Part shown: positions 12,001 through 25,600 of the stretch, in pieces
Position numbering within the stretch: position 1 is the first letter of the stretch
How the letters are laid out: each line of letters opens with the position of its first letter
Source: Mya arenaria
Taxonomy: Eukaryota; Mollusca; Bivalvia; Myida; Myidae
Reading direction: 5' to 3'
Length of the DNA stretch: 64,000 nucleotides
Assembly: GCF_026914265.1 (NCBI RefSeq)
Contig: NC_069132.1
Location: 39,255,152 to 39,319,151, forward strand
The notes under the pieces: model-generated
Database searches by the model: none
What the model was told of the DNA's origin: nothing
The model's input: the letters and a program-made list of their open reading frames with translations, nothing else
Position numbers and translations under genes: made by a program

Positions 12001-15000
12001 GAACGCATGTGTTAATTTCTGTATTTTTTGGTTCTCTATGTAGGTGTGTACCAAGTTTCATCGGAATATCTTTAACAGTTTTGGTGTCATGGCCGCAAAA
12101 CTTTTGAACGCTGGGCCTAAAACGGAGGCTATGATGATATCATTGACCTTTTCTTCCAAAAAAACAGAAGAGCTTTATAATAATATAATGTCCTACTTAT
12201 TCAATATGGATAAGTTTTACCTCTGGTTTCAGCCTCTCTAAAGCATTTCCCACATTGTCTGAAAACAAATGAAATCATATTACCTGCAAACCATACAAGA
12301 ACAACCAAAATACTTTTATTGCAATTTAATATCAGGGTTTACAACTGTTGAACATGCTTTCATTGTTTAAATTCGTGGACTTTGACAAAGCGATGAGATA
12401 AGAATCATTTTCAGTTGGCAATAATACAAACTAAAGGGATCAGCTCATACACACACCATACCATTAACAATTTAACTTAAAACGCCTACTTAAATCATCA
12501 ACAATTAAACTTAAAACACCTACCATCATCAACAATTAAACTTAAAACACCTACCATCATCAACAATTAAACTTAAAACACCTACCATCATCAACAATTA
12601 AACTTAAAACACCTACCATCATCAACAATTAAACTTAAAACACCTACCATCAGCAATTCAATTTAAAACACATACCATCAGGCAGATATGCTGTTGCATC
12701 AAACCACTGGAACAGCATTCCCAGTAATCTTCCTAGCATCTCCTGGTAACAAGATGGCATATATAACCTACATGTATAATTATAGTAGTTGAAATGTTAG
12801 ATTTTCTAGAACGCGATTATATCATGATAATCATATATAGCTAGGATATCGCAAAGCTTCTACGTGCTTGTTTTATAATAATATATGTGTTTTCAAATAT
12901 GCCCTGTTTCCCATCCTCACATTATTTATTATAGAAATATCCTCCCTGGGCATACAAGATTCCATTAGCAGTCATAAAATTGTGGATTCAGTGGGGGTGC
13001 ACTCCCTTCAAATTGTTAACTTGTATTTTGATATCCGAGAAAAAGTAATTAAATGCACTCAAAATGCACTTTTTCAGACTAGAAATTGTTAACATTTTCT
13101 TGAGGGAGTTCCAAAACCCTGAGGGAGGGGGAATGTCAACAGGTTGTGCTCCTAAGTTACGTCAAATCCTGGATCCGCCCCTGCCATATTCTGAAGCGAT
13201 AACATTTTCCAAATTCCTTGTGTTCCTCTACTCCTAAACACCTCCACATCCCTCCAAACAACCTTCCCCCCATCTACCCCGTTTCCCACCCCACATAACT
13301 CACTATAGGAATATCCTCCCTGGGTGTACACAGTTCCACCAGCAGCCATATTCCGTAGCGAGACAACATTTTTCGTTCCCCAGCCTCCTCTACTTCAAAG
13401 AGATCGTCGTCATCACCATGGCGATGTCGATGTTCCTCCCCCATCTCGACCATCCGCTTTGACTCGAGGGGCTGGGCCTCCTTCAGTAAACTGGTGGAGA
13501 AAATATTATAAATCATGATATCATAATCATGTAAATAAGTTAGTTAATTTGCTAATTCAGAAAATATCTAATGTAGCAAAATTTGTATGATTTTTGAACA
13601 TTTATTACTTTTTCTTCCCATTATTTTGAACATTATTTTTGTACCGCTACTAAAGTATTTCTGTTATTGTTTTCTTGACCGCTTTTATTATCCATAACAT
13701 GCTTATGTCCCTTAATCCATCAAGACAAAAAAAGTGCTTATGCTTGATTTAACATAACAAAAAGTAGTTTTGATTCCTTTTGTATCAGGATTCCTGTAAT
13801 AGTCTCAAAACATTGAAATCTGAGAATTAAGGAAATTATACCAAATCAAAAATTGCTAGCGTAGTTTAATCCTATTATAAGTGATTGAAGATGTTTTGAG
13901 ATATTGGGGCTCGAATGAAACCAAAAAGTCAAGTGCGTTGCAAGATGTTTTGGAGGTTTGGGTTATGTTAAGGTTACCTAAGTTAAGTAACTTTGCCGCT
14001 GTGCTTGTTTATGCTTTTACAAGCGGATAAACATTTGGATAAAATGGCTAACTTGGTCAAAGATAACAGTAGCCAATTGTATAAAAACTTTGATAAGTTG
14101 TCCAAAGGTGATATTTTTGCCAGTTTGCACACATTTGATTATTTAATAGTAAATATTGGATACATATTGACCAATCAATAAACATTTTGGCTGGCTACCT
14201 TTGACCAATCCAAAGAATTTACTAGTTTCATAAAATTAGTTTAAACATAATATATTTTTAAGAGTGTGGTCTTGTACTGTGGGTTAAACCAGAGTGCCAG
14301 AAAAAAACCACTTGTCAGGCTTGGTGACCACTTACCAAAATCACATACAACCAGGCCGGGAATTGAACCCAGGCCTCCTTGGTGAGAAGCGAGTGTGCTA
14401 ACCACTGTGCTAACTGGACAATAGGCTGCTTCTGCACAACTTCACCACTGGTAAATCAATCCAATACAAGTGGCTGCATGTTGAGAATTTATTAAATCAG
14501 TCAAAACAATACAATAGTGTAAAACAGACCGTGCAAAATTTAATGCAATCTACAGTTATGTTAAACGACATACGCTATAATAGCATCCATCAGGTATCTC
14601 TGCATCTCAGGTGTGCACGACCAGATCGGGCCAATACTGTGATGATACACATGGTCCTGCCCCTCCCCCGTGCCGTGACACTCATCGTTACACGTAGCGC
14701 AGTATCTGATTGGCCGGTTCCCATTTTGGCTCGCACACTCGATGGAGAAACATGTGGATACTGCCATGTTGTATCGTATGGTCTTACAGTTCTGGAAATT
14801 TATACAACAAAGATAAAGGTTAGAACTCTTTTGTCAATAAACTGTTCACATTTGAAACACATGCATGGTCTACCCTAAAATCATTTATCTTGCAGATTGG
14901 ATGTGTTTTTCAAACTACAATAACTATGTTTCCCCTTTTCCATATAATCATATGTCATCAATCGCTTTGGCACAGGCATTAATATTTTGCCATGTTCTAA

Positions 15001-18000
15001 ATTTAAAAGCATCTTATTTCAACTAGCACTTCTGTATTGAGTATAAAATGCTGTAAAAAAAATATTGTACAAAGCAATCAAGTCTAGGTTTTTTTCACAC
15101 AAGCACCCAAATGCAAGAACAAACACACTTAAGTACAGACACACACACATACACACAACACAACACAAAAAACCCCAAAGAAAACTAAAAAATCGTAGGA
15201 AAGGGTCGAAATTCTTTTTACTATTAAATCTCTTTCTTCTTCTGACACTTGTTAGCTATGTTAAACAGGGAAGATTTTCCATCATGATATGATTCCTGTC
15301 CTTCTTCAGCATCTCAGCACAGTGACATTACTTAACATACTTAAGTCAAGGTTAGGGGGCTTGTCTGATTTCAATTATATCATAATTATAGAAATCCATA
15401 TCTTAATCTATCAGTTGATATCTATGTGAGACATGGGAAGAAGAATTTCCATCCTGTAACAGGTTTTCCTTGTTGATTTTTTTCGGAATCTAACATATAC
15501 TCGCGGGATTGGGAATTTTTGCATCATTTTTTGCAAAATTGAGAATTTCTTTATAAATAATTACAAGCCACAACAAATTGATCATTTGTTCTATGGATTT
15601 TTCCAAAAAAAAAGTAGGAGCGAACGAGGGTAAAAAAAACAAAACTTTTTTTTAATTTAAGGCAAATCAGAGGCGATCGAAAAAAGTGAAAATAAAAAAA
15701 AAAAATGTATATTTGTAACCAAATTTATCATACAAGAAATGCTTTTTAATTGCAAAAAAAGGTTCTCAGTTATAAATGAAAAGTTTTGATTGTATCACAT
15801 GAAAATCTGTCTCAATATTTAACAAATGGCAATTTAAGATCCAGTGCTTTACTATTAACTTTCATTGCATCAGCAATTTAAATGTGGATATCATTGTAAA
15901 GGCAGCATTCCTCACAGTAACGTGCATTTATTCGAAGACCAAAAAGAACAACTATTGTATTCATTCCATACTTATCTAACTTACTATCACAAAAAACATT
16001 TTAGACAAGTAAGAGTAATTGATCATTTGAGCATTTCTAAATATTTGGTCAGGTCTAAATTTGAACCTCTTGAATCACAGATAAAATTGTAGTGACATTG
16101 ACATGGCATAATATCAAAAATGTAAATAACACAGAGAACATTTCTGAAAAAAATATACACTGTGAACATTGGAACAATATAATTGAAGCAGTGGCAAACA
16201 AATCTGCAAATGTGGCACTGGTCATTATATTAAGTACAAATGTTGGATTAAAGATGTTTCTGTTTCAAGACCTTGGCGTGACCAAGAACCTATGGTTAAT
16301 AGGTCCAAGCCTTCAAAAAGAATAACATGACAGCCTCCATAGCTTCAATGCCTGTAAGAAACAGGCCACTTTATCACTAATCGATCAAAGATTATCAGTG
16401 CGATAATGCACCAGTCAATTGTAACACCCCCATCCCCCACCCGGGACGAACTGCTCGTGAAACCCTCACCAAATGCCCACGCACCCAAGGGACTCTAGGT
16501 AAGGCCCATAATCCACGCTATACTTGGCTGGAAGACAAAACCACCACATTCACCCAGCACTGTGGGGCCACCTCGAAGGTAAAAACACGGCCCATTTCCC
16601 CGACTATCCCCGGTATACCCTCGGACCTGGGGGGGCCGTGGCTACAATTGACTGGTGCATAAGAACAAAGAATTTAGAAAATTAAAACAGTCATTATACT
16701 TAAAAAAGGTTTTATTTTCTGATTTTACTGATGTTATTATAATACTGTATGTGTAAATACAGACTGTTTCTAAAACATTTACAAGTCCTACTTTTTTATC
16801 TGTTTATAACACTTATGAGTATATGAATACTAAGAAATGCATTTTAGATTTAAAAAAAAAAAACTCACGAAAACATGTTCAATGGTTGTAAGTTGTGTGT
16901 CCGGCGTGTATTTAAATATACTGCACTCAAAATCTGATTTAGTTAGCATTTAGCACTGAATTTTGTACAAAACAATGAATTACTTAAAACACACATAGAT
17001 AATTATTGCCTTCGACGCTGTGAAACTGCTGTTGTTTACTGAAGACTATAATCCATTGACTATGACACTGATTTTCACTTAAAACGTGCTTTTACATATT
17101 AGTAAACTGAAATGAATAACAATGGTGCGTCCTGCAAAATATGCCCAACAAAAAAGACTGTCAACAAATATCAGCTGTTTTGCGGTTACCTGGACCTGAT
17201 TTTGTCCTGACACGAGGAAAGTTTGCTCGCGAAGAATGTAAAGCATGGAAATCCCTTAAAAAAAAGACAAAGTCGACGTTGCAGGTTTAAATTTTAAGTA
17301 AAAGAAATTCAGAAAATAGGGGGAATTCAGAAGTATACAAAAAAAAAATCCACGCGGCCAAATAATATGTGCGGGCGCAAAAAAACTTTTTTTATTATTT
17401 TTTTCGTTTTTCGAATTTTAGGTGCGGCAAATCCGACGAACAAATGATCAATTTGTTGTGGCCCTAGGGATATAATATATACATGTATAATACTAAAATG
17501 AATAATAATCAAAAACTGCTTAACTAACTTCTTTTTGTAACATAATATGCACAGACTCACTACATAGCTTCATACTTTGTTTGCACTTGAAGTCAATTGT
17601 CTGATCAGAAAATTCTGGGCTCAGAGTAAGAGAATGATGCAATTGATTGTATCCATGTTGCTGAATGCTTTAAGAAAATATTAATCAGCTTAGTTTTGTC
17701 AGATCTTTTCCTGATAGTATTTTGCATTGTGCGAGATTTTGGGGAAATGATCAAATTCAACTGATGTTATCATTCGGGAAAATTTATTTCCCGGCTTTAT
17801 TTTTTATTTTTTGAAAAAACAAACCCATGTTGCTGGTTGAAACCTCTAGGGGATATATATAGAGGATATTTGTTTATTTCAGTGTAAGGTCATATTTTAT
17901 TTCATGAGTGTCATAGAAAAACATATTTCCACGAGTGGAGAAGCCACCAGTGAAAATATAGTTTTTCTATGATCATGAGTGAAATAAAATACGATCTTAC

Positions 18001-19576
18001 ACTGAAATAAACAAATTTTCTGTATCTTTATGCTTATTTTCCGAGTTTTATAGAATTTTAATTTATTTTCTGAATTACCGCCTTTTCTGAAAAGGGTGTT
18101 ATTTACACCGCTACCCTTGGGGCACCCCTCATGCAAAATTATAGCTGTCAATTTTCTATTTCTGGTTTGTTGAAAAAGAGTTCTCTGATATTTATCTGTT
18201 TTATAGTTTTAATTATTCGCTCATTTTTTAGTGCAAATATTTTATGAACAGTTATCAATGAAGTTTTATAAGTGCATCCATGTTCCAAAAATAACGAAAA
18301 CAATTTTATTTTAAGTGTGGTATGAATACATAACCAAATTACTACGCAGCCATTTATTGAACGAAAATTTGAAAGATCGAATGTGTTGGCAAAATAATCA
18401 TAGGATATAAACCATTTTTCTTAGTTTAAGAGTGTGTTTCATGATACATGAATATTCGGCCAACTTACTGTCAGAGACCAGTCTGTTTTGCTTGAAGACA
18501 GGTCAATTTCCAAGTAATAAAGAGGACCACGCTTTAGTTTGTTGACAAATTTTGAGGCGTGGGTGGAGTAAAAAAAATCAGTAAATCTGTCAATTGTTGT
18601 GTGAATTTTCCTGGAAGTTCGTATTATGTATTACAACGACAAACAGACATTTAAACGATGATATAACATTCTATTTATGTTCGAACAGTTGTTTTCGTCT
18701 GTAAATTGTTTGGTATGAAAGCAAATGTTCGAACATTCAGCTTCAAGATCAAGAAAACGTTTAAAAAACAGGATAACCATTTTTCTAATAAACGGTAAGG
18801 CCACAACAAATTGATCATTTGTTCTACGGATTTTGCCCAAAAAAGTAGGAGCGAGCGAGCGAAAAAAAAATTAAAATACTTTTTTTTAAATTTAAGGCAA
18901 TTCAGAGGCGAGCGCGAGGCGAAAAATAAAATAAAAATTAAAAAGTTTATTTCTTACTAAATTTATCATGCAATATGTCAAGAAATGCTTTTTAATTGCA
19001 AACATAGGTTCTTAGTTAAACATAGGTTCTCAGTTTAAATATAAATGAAAAGGTTTTGATTGTATCACATGAAAATCTGTCTCAATATATAACAAATGGC
19101 AATAAGATCCAGTGCTTTACTATTACTTAAGACACGGCCGATTAAATTGCGGGACAACACAACTGAAGCAGTATTAAACAAATCTGCAAATGTGGCACGG
19201 GTCATTATATTAGAGCAGGTGGTGGAATAAAGATGTTTCCCTTTCAAGACCTCGCCTTTACCACGAACCAATGGTTTATAGGTCCATGCCTTGAAAAAGA
19301 AAATCATGACACCCTCCATAGCTTCAATGCCCGTAAGGAACAGGCCACTTTAATAACAGGCCACTTTACTACAAATCGATCAAAGAAAACAAGTGGATAA
19401 GAACAAAGAATTGAGAAAATTAAAACAGTCATTTTACTTATAAAAGGATTTATTTTCTGATTTTACTGATGTTATTTTTATACTGTACTTGTATGTGTAA
19501 TGCACTAGTCAATTGTAACCACGACCCCCCAAGGTCCGGGGAATAGCGGGGACTTTGACTTTCGGTCCAGCCAACC

Positions 19577-19621
<45 letters not shown>

Positions 19622-22600
19622 TGGTTACAATTTAATGGTGCATAAATACAGACTGTTTCTGAAACATTTACAAGTCCTTCTATTTTTATCAATTACGAGT
19701 ATAAAACTGAGAAATGCATTTTAGAATTTAAAAAATAACTCACGAAAACATGTTAATATAAGTTTTGCACTCAAAATCTGATTTAGTTATTATTTAACAC
19801 TAAATTTTGAGTACAAAACAATGAATTACTTAAAACACACATAAATAATTATTGCCTTCGACGCTGTGAAACTGTTGTTGTTTACTGAAGACTATAATCC
19901 ATTGACTATGACACTGATTTTCAATTAAAAATGTGTATTTTACATTAACGAAAACTGAAAGTATCCTGCAAATTAATACCGGCAATAGATAACAACGGTG
20001 CGTCCTGCAAAATATTCCCGACAAAAAAGACTGTCAACAAATATCGGCTGTTTTGCGGTTACCCGGACCTGATTTTGTCCTGACACGAGGAAAGTTTGCT
20101 CGCGGATAATGTAAAACATGGAAATACCTTCAAAAAAGGCGAAGTCGACGTTGCAGGTTCAAATTTTAAGTAAAAAAACTTCAGAAAATAGAGGAAATTC
20201 AGAAGTAAAAAAAAAAAATATGCGCGGCCAAATAGTAAGTGCGGGCGCAAAAAAAAAGTTTTTTTATTTTTTTTTCGTTTTTTCGAATTTTAGGTGCGGC
20301 AAATCCGACGAACAAATGATCAATTTGTTGTGGCCTAAGTTGTTAATTTCAAAATATATCTTTTTGTAACATTTCTTTAAATTTCCAATAATTTATTTGC
20401 AAACATTTTCTGTTTTAAATGTGAAGTGTTCTGTTTTGATCAAGCGGAAGTAACTATAATGGATTTTAAAAGTAGTTCTGAAAGTTGATATTTTCACTCC
20501 TTATTTTGCAGTGAAAATATCAAATTGATATTTTCACTGTTGTTATTTCACTGATAAAACTGCATATTTCATCGAAAAGCATGAAAGAAATAACTTTATT
20601 TAATGAGCAGTGTACTTTTTGCAATACATGATTAAATTGTTTGTTAACTATACACAAACATTGGGAATAGACATTTTGCATTTTAGCACTGTTTTGTTTA
20701 TATTTTCATTGTCGTTTTTTCTTCTTTTTGTTTCCAAATTTTTCAGAAATTATGAATATAATTTTTTTATTAGAAAATTGGAGAAAAAAAACTTTTGGCC
20801 ATTGGAAATACCAGCTCAAAAGATAGCCAAAAAAACACCTGTGTAATCTCTGTAGTCCTTCCTCAGTATCTTAGCACAGTGAATACACAAGTAGATTAGA
20901 GCTTGTCTGTTTCTAATAATTACTTAACGTTATGGAAATCCATACCTTGTTTTCACACTTGGTAGCCACATGTGACATGGGAAGGAGAATTTCCATCATG
21001 TAATCACTGTGGTCCTTCTTCAGAATCTCGGCACAGTCGCTACACAAGTACAGAGGCGGGGGCTTCTCTCGGGATTGGATTGACGGGTTTAAACACATCT
21101 GAAAAAGGGAAAAAATGTCAATAAATCGATCATGTTCACGGCACAGTCGCTACACAAGTACAGAGGCGGGGGCTTCTCTCGGGATTGGATTGATGGGTTT
21201 AAACACATCTGAAAAAGGGAAAAAACGTAAATAAATTGATAAGGTTCACAGCACAGTCGCTACACAAGTACAGAGGCGGGGGCTTCTCTCTGGATTGGAT
21301 TAACGGGTTAAAACACATCTAAAATAGGGAAAAATGTCAATAAATCGATCAGGTTCACAGCACAGTTTAGTTAGCATTAGTTTAAGGCATAAAACATTAC
21401 CGTAATCCGAAAGGAAATGTGAAAATCTACGATCTGATTTTTTTGCAGAAATCTTATATCATTTGCGGATATTTACGCAAAAATTTGCTCTTTCCAAGAC
21501 AAAATTAAAAAAGATGTAAAAATGGTAAATCTGTGAGAGTGCAGCTTTAAAGTTCTGACTCATCCTCAATACTGCTATGAGAAAAACTTATTTACTGAAA
21601 CACATGCCTTATGGGGTTTTTTTTGGTGTGTTCTTTTTTGTTATTATCACTTGTTTTTATGTGTTGACTTTTCCTTCCTTTCTAGGAATTTTGTTCATGT
21701 TAATTTTTTTGTCAGAAAATTTTGCCTGATAATTCTTAACCCCATGAAGATACCAGTATAGGGATATGTTTGACCTGACAGCTGACGGGCTAAAACCATT
21801 TCCCTGAGGGGTTTGGGGTTGCTTAAGGCCCCAAATGAGAGCCAGTGTGCAAAGTACACTCTTTTGAGGGCTCTCCTGGCTTCAAATTGGAAGCAAACTC
21901 GAGTGTAAGTACTAAAAACAAAAAAAACAAAAACAAAAAGCAACAAGTTTACTTTTTTTTCAATTGTTTAAAAAAATACAAAACAAAAAATATTTTTAAA
22001 GTAGTATCTTTAATTTTTGGTATTCGGAGCCATCAGATCCGCAGAAATCCACTACGTAAGTCCTGACTAATTCTTGATATTGCTAACAAGAATGACTAAT
22101 TTACTTAAACATGGACCTTGAGTTTTTTTTATTTCTATTATCACTTGTTTTTATGAGTTGTTTCCAGTGGTGGCTTAGCGGTAAAGCACAAGGGCCTGTG
22201 CTCCTCCCAGATGGCCAGCAAATGAACCTTAAAAATACCTTTATAGCAGCATTGTTAATGTTACCTCCACAGCTTGACATTTTCCTGTGTTCACACACCC
22301 TTCCCGCTGACAAAGAACTGGAGGCCACGCTAAAAGAGACAAGCAGCACTGTACTTTATGATAATATTCATAAGAATGAAATAAAAAAATAATAATAATT
22401 GTTTCGCTGTTGTACAGCAATACATTTAGAAAATTCAGTGTTTGAAAACAGACAGAAATGGTGTAATCATTCAATACTTTCAAAACTCAGAGTTATATCT
22501 AAGTTTTATATTTTTGAATTATTCTGACTACATATTTATTTCAAAAAACAGTCAAGGTAATAACCTCTCATCTATATTCTATAACTATTGTTTGTTTGTT

Positions 22601-25600
22601 AATTCAAGTTTATCAAGGTCTGCTTGCGCCTATTGGTTACATTATGGCTTGACCCCGCCGTCGTGACACTTAAATTGTGTTTAAATGCAATAAGTGGCAA
22701 TACTTGAAAAAACAGAGTGACATGCAAAAGATCTGGATGCGAAACCCTAGCTCAGCAAAGAGACCTCTTGGTTCTTTAACATGCTCGATGTCAAGCACCG
22801 ATACATGGGATACAACTTTCCTGGGTTTAACCAGGACTGAGTACACCATTTTCCTAGTTGGACCCTTTTAATGCCAGGCACAAGACAAGGGAGCTTCTGA
22901 TACAATATCCCGCCTTTCGGCTTGACGCGGCAGGAATTTAAACCAGTGACCTTCCGCACCGGAAGCAAATGCTCTACCACTGAGCTATCAGTGCATTCTT
23001 CTATAACTATTGACAACCTACCTGAGTATTTATAATGCATGCCCCTCCTATCCGAGAGCGAAGGGTTGAGCTGGGGCCAGTAGTAGAAGAGAAGGTTAGC
23101 CGCTGGGGCTCGGGCACTTGGCGGGCCGTATGCTACAATGCTCAGAATGTCCTTGATAATATCTTTCTTCAGGCTCATGAAACACTCAAGGATCTCAGAA
23201 TGATATGCTGTAATGTAATTATGCTGTGTGTTGAGTGCTAGCTTTAAACATAATTATAGAAATATCTTCTGCATGATACCTTTTTATATTATACCCACTA
23301 TTTATTCCCTTTTCCATATCCAACAGTGAAATTTAGCACGCCATATTGAAAAATCTGTATGAGGCTACTGTCATCTGATCCCGTATCATGCATGCAACAA
23401 GTGTAGAGTTCTGCCATTTACACTCTGATGTTTATTTTCAATATTAATTCTCATAATTGTCAATTTTTTATCAGGATTTTTTGTTTTTCCTAAAGAAACC
23501 ACTCTAAAAGAATTCATCAACAGATAAATTATTTATATTCATTAAAAAGCACTAAGTCATGAATGTGATAGATTTATCATATCATCTCCGGAATTAAAAA
23601 TCTAGGAAATATTATGTAAAGTTTTGATTGTTAAAACTAAGAAAAGTGCATTTAAACATGGAATTAATCCAAGGAGTCATATAAGATGTTGACAACCTGA
23701 CTTTGAAGCCTCATGAACATACATTACCATACCGAACACAATGTTATACCGAGGGCCATTTTAATAATGGATTTTAGTCTTACTTGCAATAATCTTAAAC
23801 CGTAAAATTACAAATAACAAGCAAGTCCCTTTCAAACGTTCAAAATATTTCTCAACCAGTTTAACAAACTTACACCCATTATCTGTGTGTTGAAACACCA
23901 TTGTTATAATCGCAGCTGCAGATTCACTGGCGTATGTGGGCACAGAGCAACCGTCAAACCCTGAAACACAAATCAATTAGTACACACACATTCAACCAAA
24001 AATTTGGCCTTTTTGATATTTGACAGTCATATGTGTTCTCCTATCAAATTAAGTTAGAATGCTTAAGTTAGCAAGTTTTGGTCACATTTTCAATCAAAAA
24101 TTCCCTCGAAATACTAATCTGGGGCCGTTCCAGGATTTGACTTGAAAGAAGGTGCACTTTCGGAGTGAAGTTAAGATGTACGCTTGCACGCTTGAAGAGG
24201 GTATTTCAGTCTTGGTTGGGCACCAGATATTTAATTGTACCCTGGAACCCGCAAAAAAGTACCTGGCCCGTGGGACCCAGCCAGGTCCTACTTGAATGCT
24301 TCACCATCAATTTAACAATCACTTAACCAACTTATGTGACATGAACAAGATATAAATGATTGTTTTTGTCATTGATAAAATTTATCATTTTCAGAGCCAG
24401 TGTCATGATTTGTATATTCAGTACCGTAAGTCAATCAGGGAAATGTCAAAATACAATTTTCTTAAGACAGGCTCTTAAGACAGGCTACCAGTGAACTCTC
24501 TCATTTTGTGACTTTTCAACAGCGGTGACCCCAACATTTATAAATACAGGAATGTTGGTGCATGTGTGTTCTGTCTGTGTTGTTTTGGATAATACATGTG
24601 TGATTCGCGTTAAGCCTCTGTTAGGCCTAAGTCCTTCGCCTTTCAACAAGGTCTGGATAGTTATTTTTTGGGCTACTAGGTTTCTCCCTATAGTTTCCCT
24701 TGTAGGGTTTTAGCTTCCTGTCCTTTTTTTGTTAAAACCCTTCTGCTCTCATGGAGACCAGCATTAACCCTCATCTGCCTTCAAAGAATGAAATGCTTAT
24801 GATAATAAAATATTTCCTTTCTTTTGATTAGAACTTAAATTATCATTATAAATACATGTACATACAATTACTAATCTGGGGCAGTGCCAGGATTTGATTT
24901 TAACAGGGTGTGTATACAACATGATAAATACTGTCATAAATGCTACATCGGAAGGCAATATTTTGCTTCGAATGAAGACTTTGAACAAGGATAACTTTAC
25001 TATTTCTTCATCATTTTAAATGAAACATAACGCAGTCTATGATGCTTATGGAGCCCCGCCTTTGTTCTTTAAAGTTTTATTGAGAGTTTAATTTCTTAAA
25101 ACACTTCGACAAACCATTTCACGGCCGCCTGACGGAGCACTGTCAAAACTGTTTGATGAACTATCACCTAATCAAACTCTGGTAATGAAACAAAGGTGGT
25201 GCTCTTTAAGGGGCATAGAATGCCTTTTGTATCAATTAAAATGGTGAAGAAAAATAAATGTTATCTTTGTGTTAAGTCTTCATTCGAAGCAAAATGTTGC
25301 CTTCCAACATAGCATTTATGACACAATTTATCACATGGTATACAATACTGTACACACACTACAAGTTAACAAAGTTTTAAAAACCTGGCTAAAACTCTAC
25401 CCTTGTATTATTATATTTTAATTTGCATCTTCAACTAACCTAGAGTCATGGGCAGGAGGTTACTACAGAGCAGATCGATGGTATCCTTGTGAAGAGTGGG
25501 CGGAAATATTGCGAGAGTTGACGCCACTGTGTAAGGGAGAGAATCCAGCAGGTCGTTTTCTAAGAACGGCACCAGACAGCCCAGCACATTCAAAACGGAC

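Noticed and set aside
12484..12660. Regular 31-bp repeats resembling a CRISPR array
   Set aside because: No spacers between units, eukaryotic intron context, and the unit is a copy of the adjacent donor region.
13152..13349. Minus-strand 65-codon frame starting MAAGGTVYTQ
   Set aside because: Wrong frame of exon 10 running into its degenerate copy and a repeat.
15865..16325. Two frames of 75-77 codons inside DNA element copy 1
   Set aside because: No similarity to a transposase and the first is missing from copy 2; likely chance frames in AT-rich DNA.
22937..22998. Possible tRNA gene
   Set aside because: A- and B-box-like motifs are present, but no full cloverleaf with acceptor stem; the sequence continues as a SINE body found at other places.
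22747..23178. Single 143-codon minus-strand protein
   Set aside because: Only the first part is unc79 exon 6; the rest is read-through into a tRNA-derived SINE beyond a good donor at 23022.
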